Part shown: piece after piece, positions 12,353-12,488 of the stretch | Layout: the number at the start of each line of letters is the position of its first letter | Numbering within the stretch: position 1 is the first letter of the stretch | Assembly (NCBI GenBank): GCA_030595925.1 | Contig: JAUVLC010000071.1 | Coordinates: forward strand, 1-12,488 | Length of the DNA stretch: 12,488 nucleotides | Reading direction: 5' to 3' | DNA from: Clostridia bacterium | GTDB lineage: Bacteria > CBDUZB01 > JAGLHV01 | Notes under the pieces: generated by a model | Databases searched by the model: none | Told to the model about the DNA's origin: nothing | Seen by the model: the letters and a program-made list of their open reading frames with translations, nothing else | Program-made: the position numbers and the translations under genes

Positions 12353-12488
12353 GTGTGCCAAGCAAAGCGTAGGTATTCTTGCTGGTGAGGTTAAGGTAAG
12401 CCGAGTCCAGATTGGGTAAAGGTTAGCTGCCAGCCCAACACTGAATTTCACGTTTAGCAAGGTAACGAACTAAACGAAGCTGAAAGGA
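12353..12488 (+). mobile_element. 5' end of a probable group II intron (runs off the window)
   Basis: The segment begins GTGTGCCAAGC, matching the GUGYG 5' consensus and close to the GTGCGCCCAG start of well-studied introns. What follows is highly structured and more GC-rich than its surroundings: TTGGG...CCCAA (about 12414-12440), the perfect stem CGTTTAG...CTAAACG (about 12451-12476), and AGCTGCCAGCC and GAAGCTGAAAGGA blocks that recall domain I. No reverse transcriptase is visible because the window ends. The intron would be inserted in a copy of the intergenic repeat, TTGCTTAAAG|GTGTG. Confidence 0.6.

Overview
The window is an AT-rich, repeat-rich accessory region of a bacterial chromosome. 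The organism is probably an anaerobe, because there is a full-length hybrid cluster protein next to an Rrf2-type regulator. It is probably diderm, because a fragment ends like an outer-membrane beta-barrel. Mobile-element scars, decayed genes and Fic and zeta-like modules are common in uncultured anaerobic lineages such as Omnitrophota, but I cannot fix the taxon from sequence alone.

Layout. (1) 1-545: three tandem ~22-bp repeats resembling an IS21-family end abut a dinD gene that has lost its 5' part. (2) 545-1000: a gene-free stretch of stacked repeats with a strong 18-bp hairpin. (3) 1000-3420: a probable nitrosative-stress operon of Rrf2 regulator, deleted HD-hydrolase remnant and hcp. 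(4) 3420-8480: single-gene units (AAA ATPase, Fic, decayed membrane protein, Fic). Intergenic repeats of one family separate them, and the three intact genes have near-consensus sigma-70 promoters. In each of these three, a gene-specific palindrome overlaps or touches the -10 box, and each protein ends in a winged-helix-like region. A fourth palindrome over a -10-like box at 6374-6425 leads straight into a fragment of a zeta-like toxin gene. (5) 8480-9040: decayed sequence, including the 3' end of a beta-barrel gene. (6) 9066-10678: a secreted M23-like protein and a SAM methyltransferase, convergent with a small HTH gene. (7) 10983-11487: a repeat fused to a damaged GIY-YIG gene, then a foldable leader. 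(8) 11488-12224: a zeta-like kinase overlapping a 51-residue partner, a likely toxin-antitoxin pair. (9) 12335-12488: a copy of the same intergenic repeat that appears to be cut by the 5' end of a group II intron running off the window.

The most unusual feature is the intergenic repeat family. Three copies share a 50-59 bp core. Each core is followed by a hairpin whose paired bases differ between copies but still pair. In two copies the similarity continues as far as the -35 box of the next gene and then stops. This looks like a reused promoter-bearing, structured unit placed ahead of self-contained genes.
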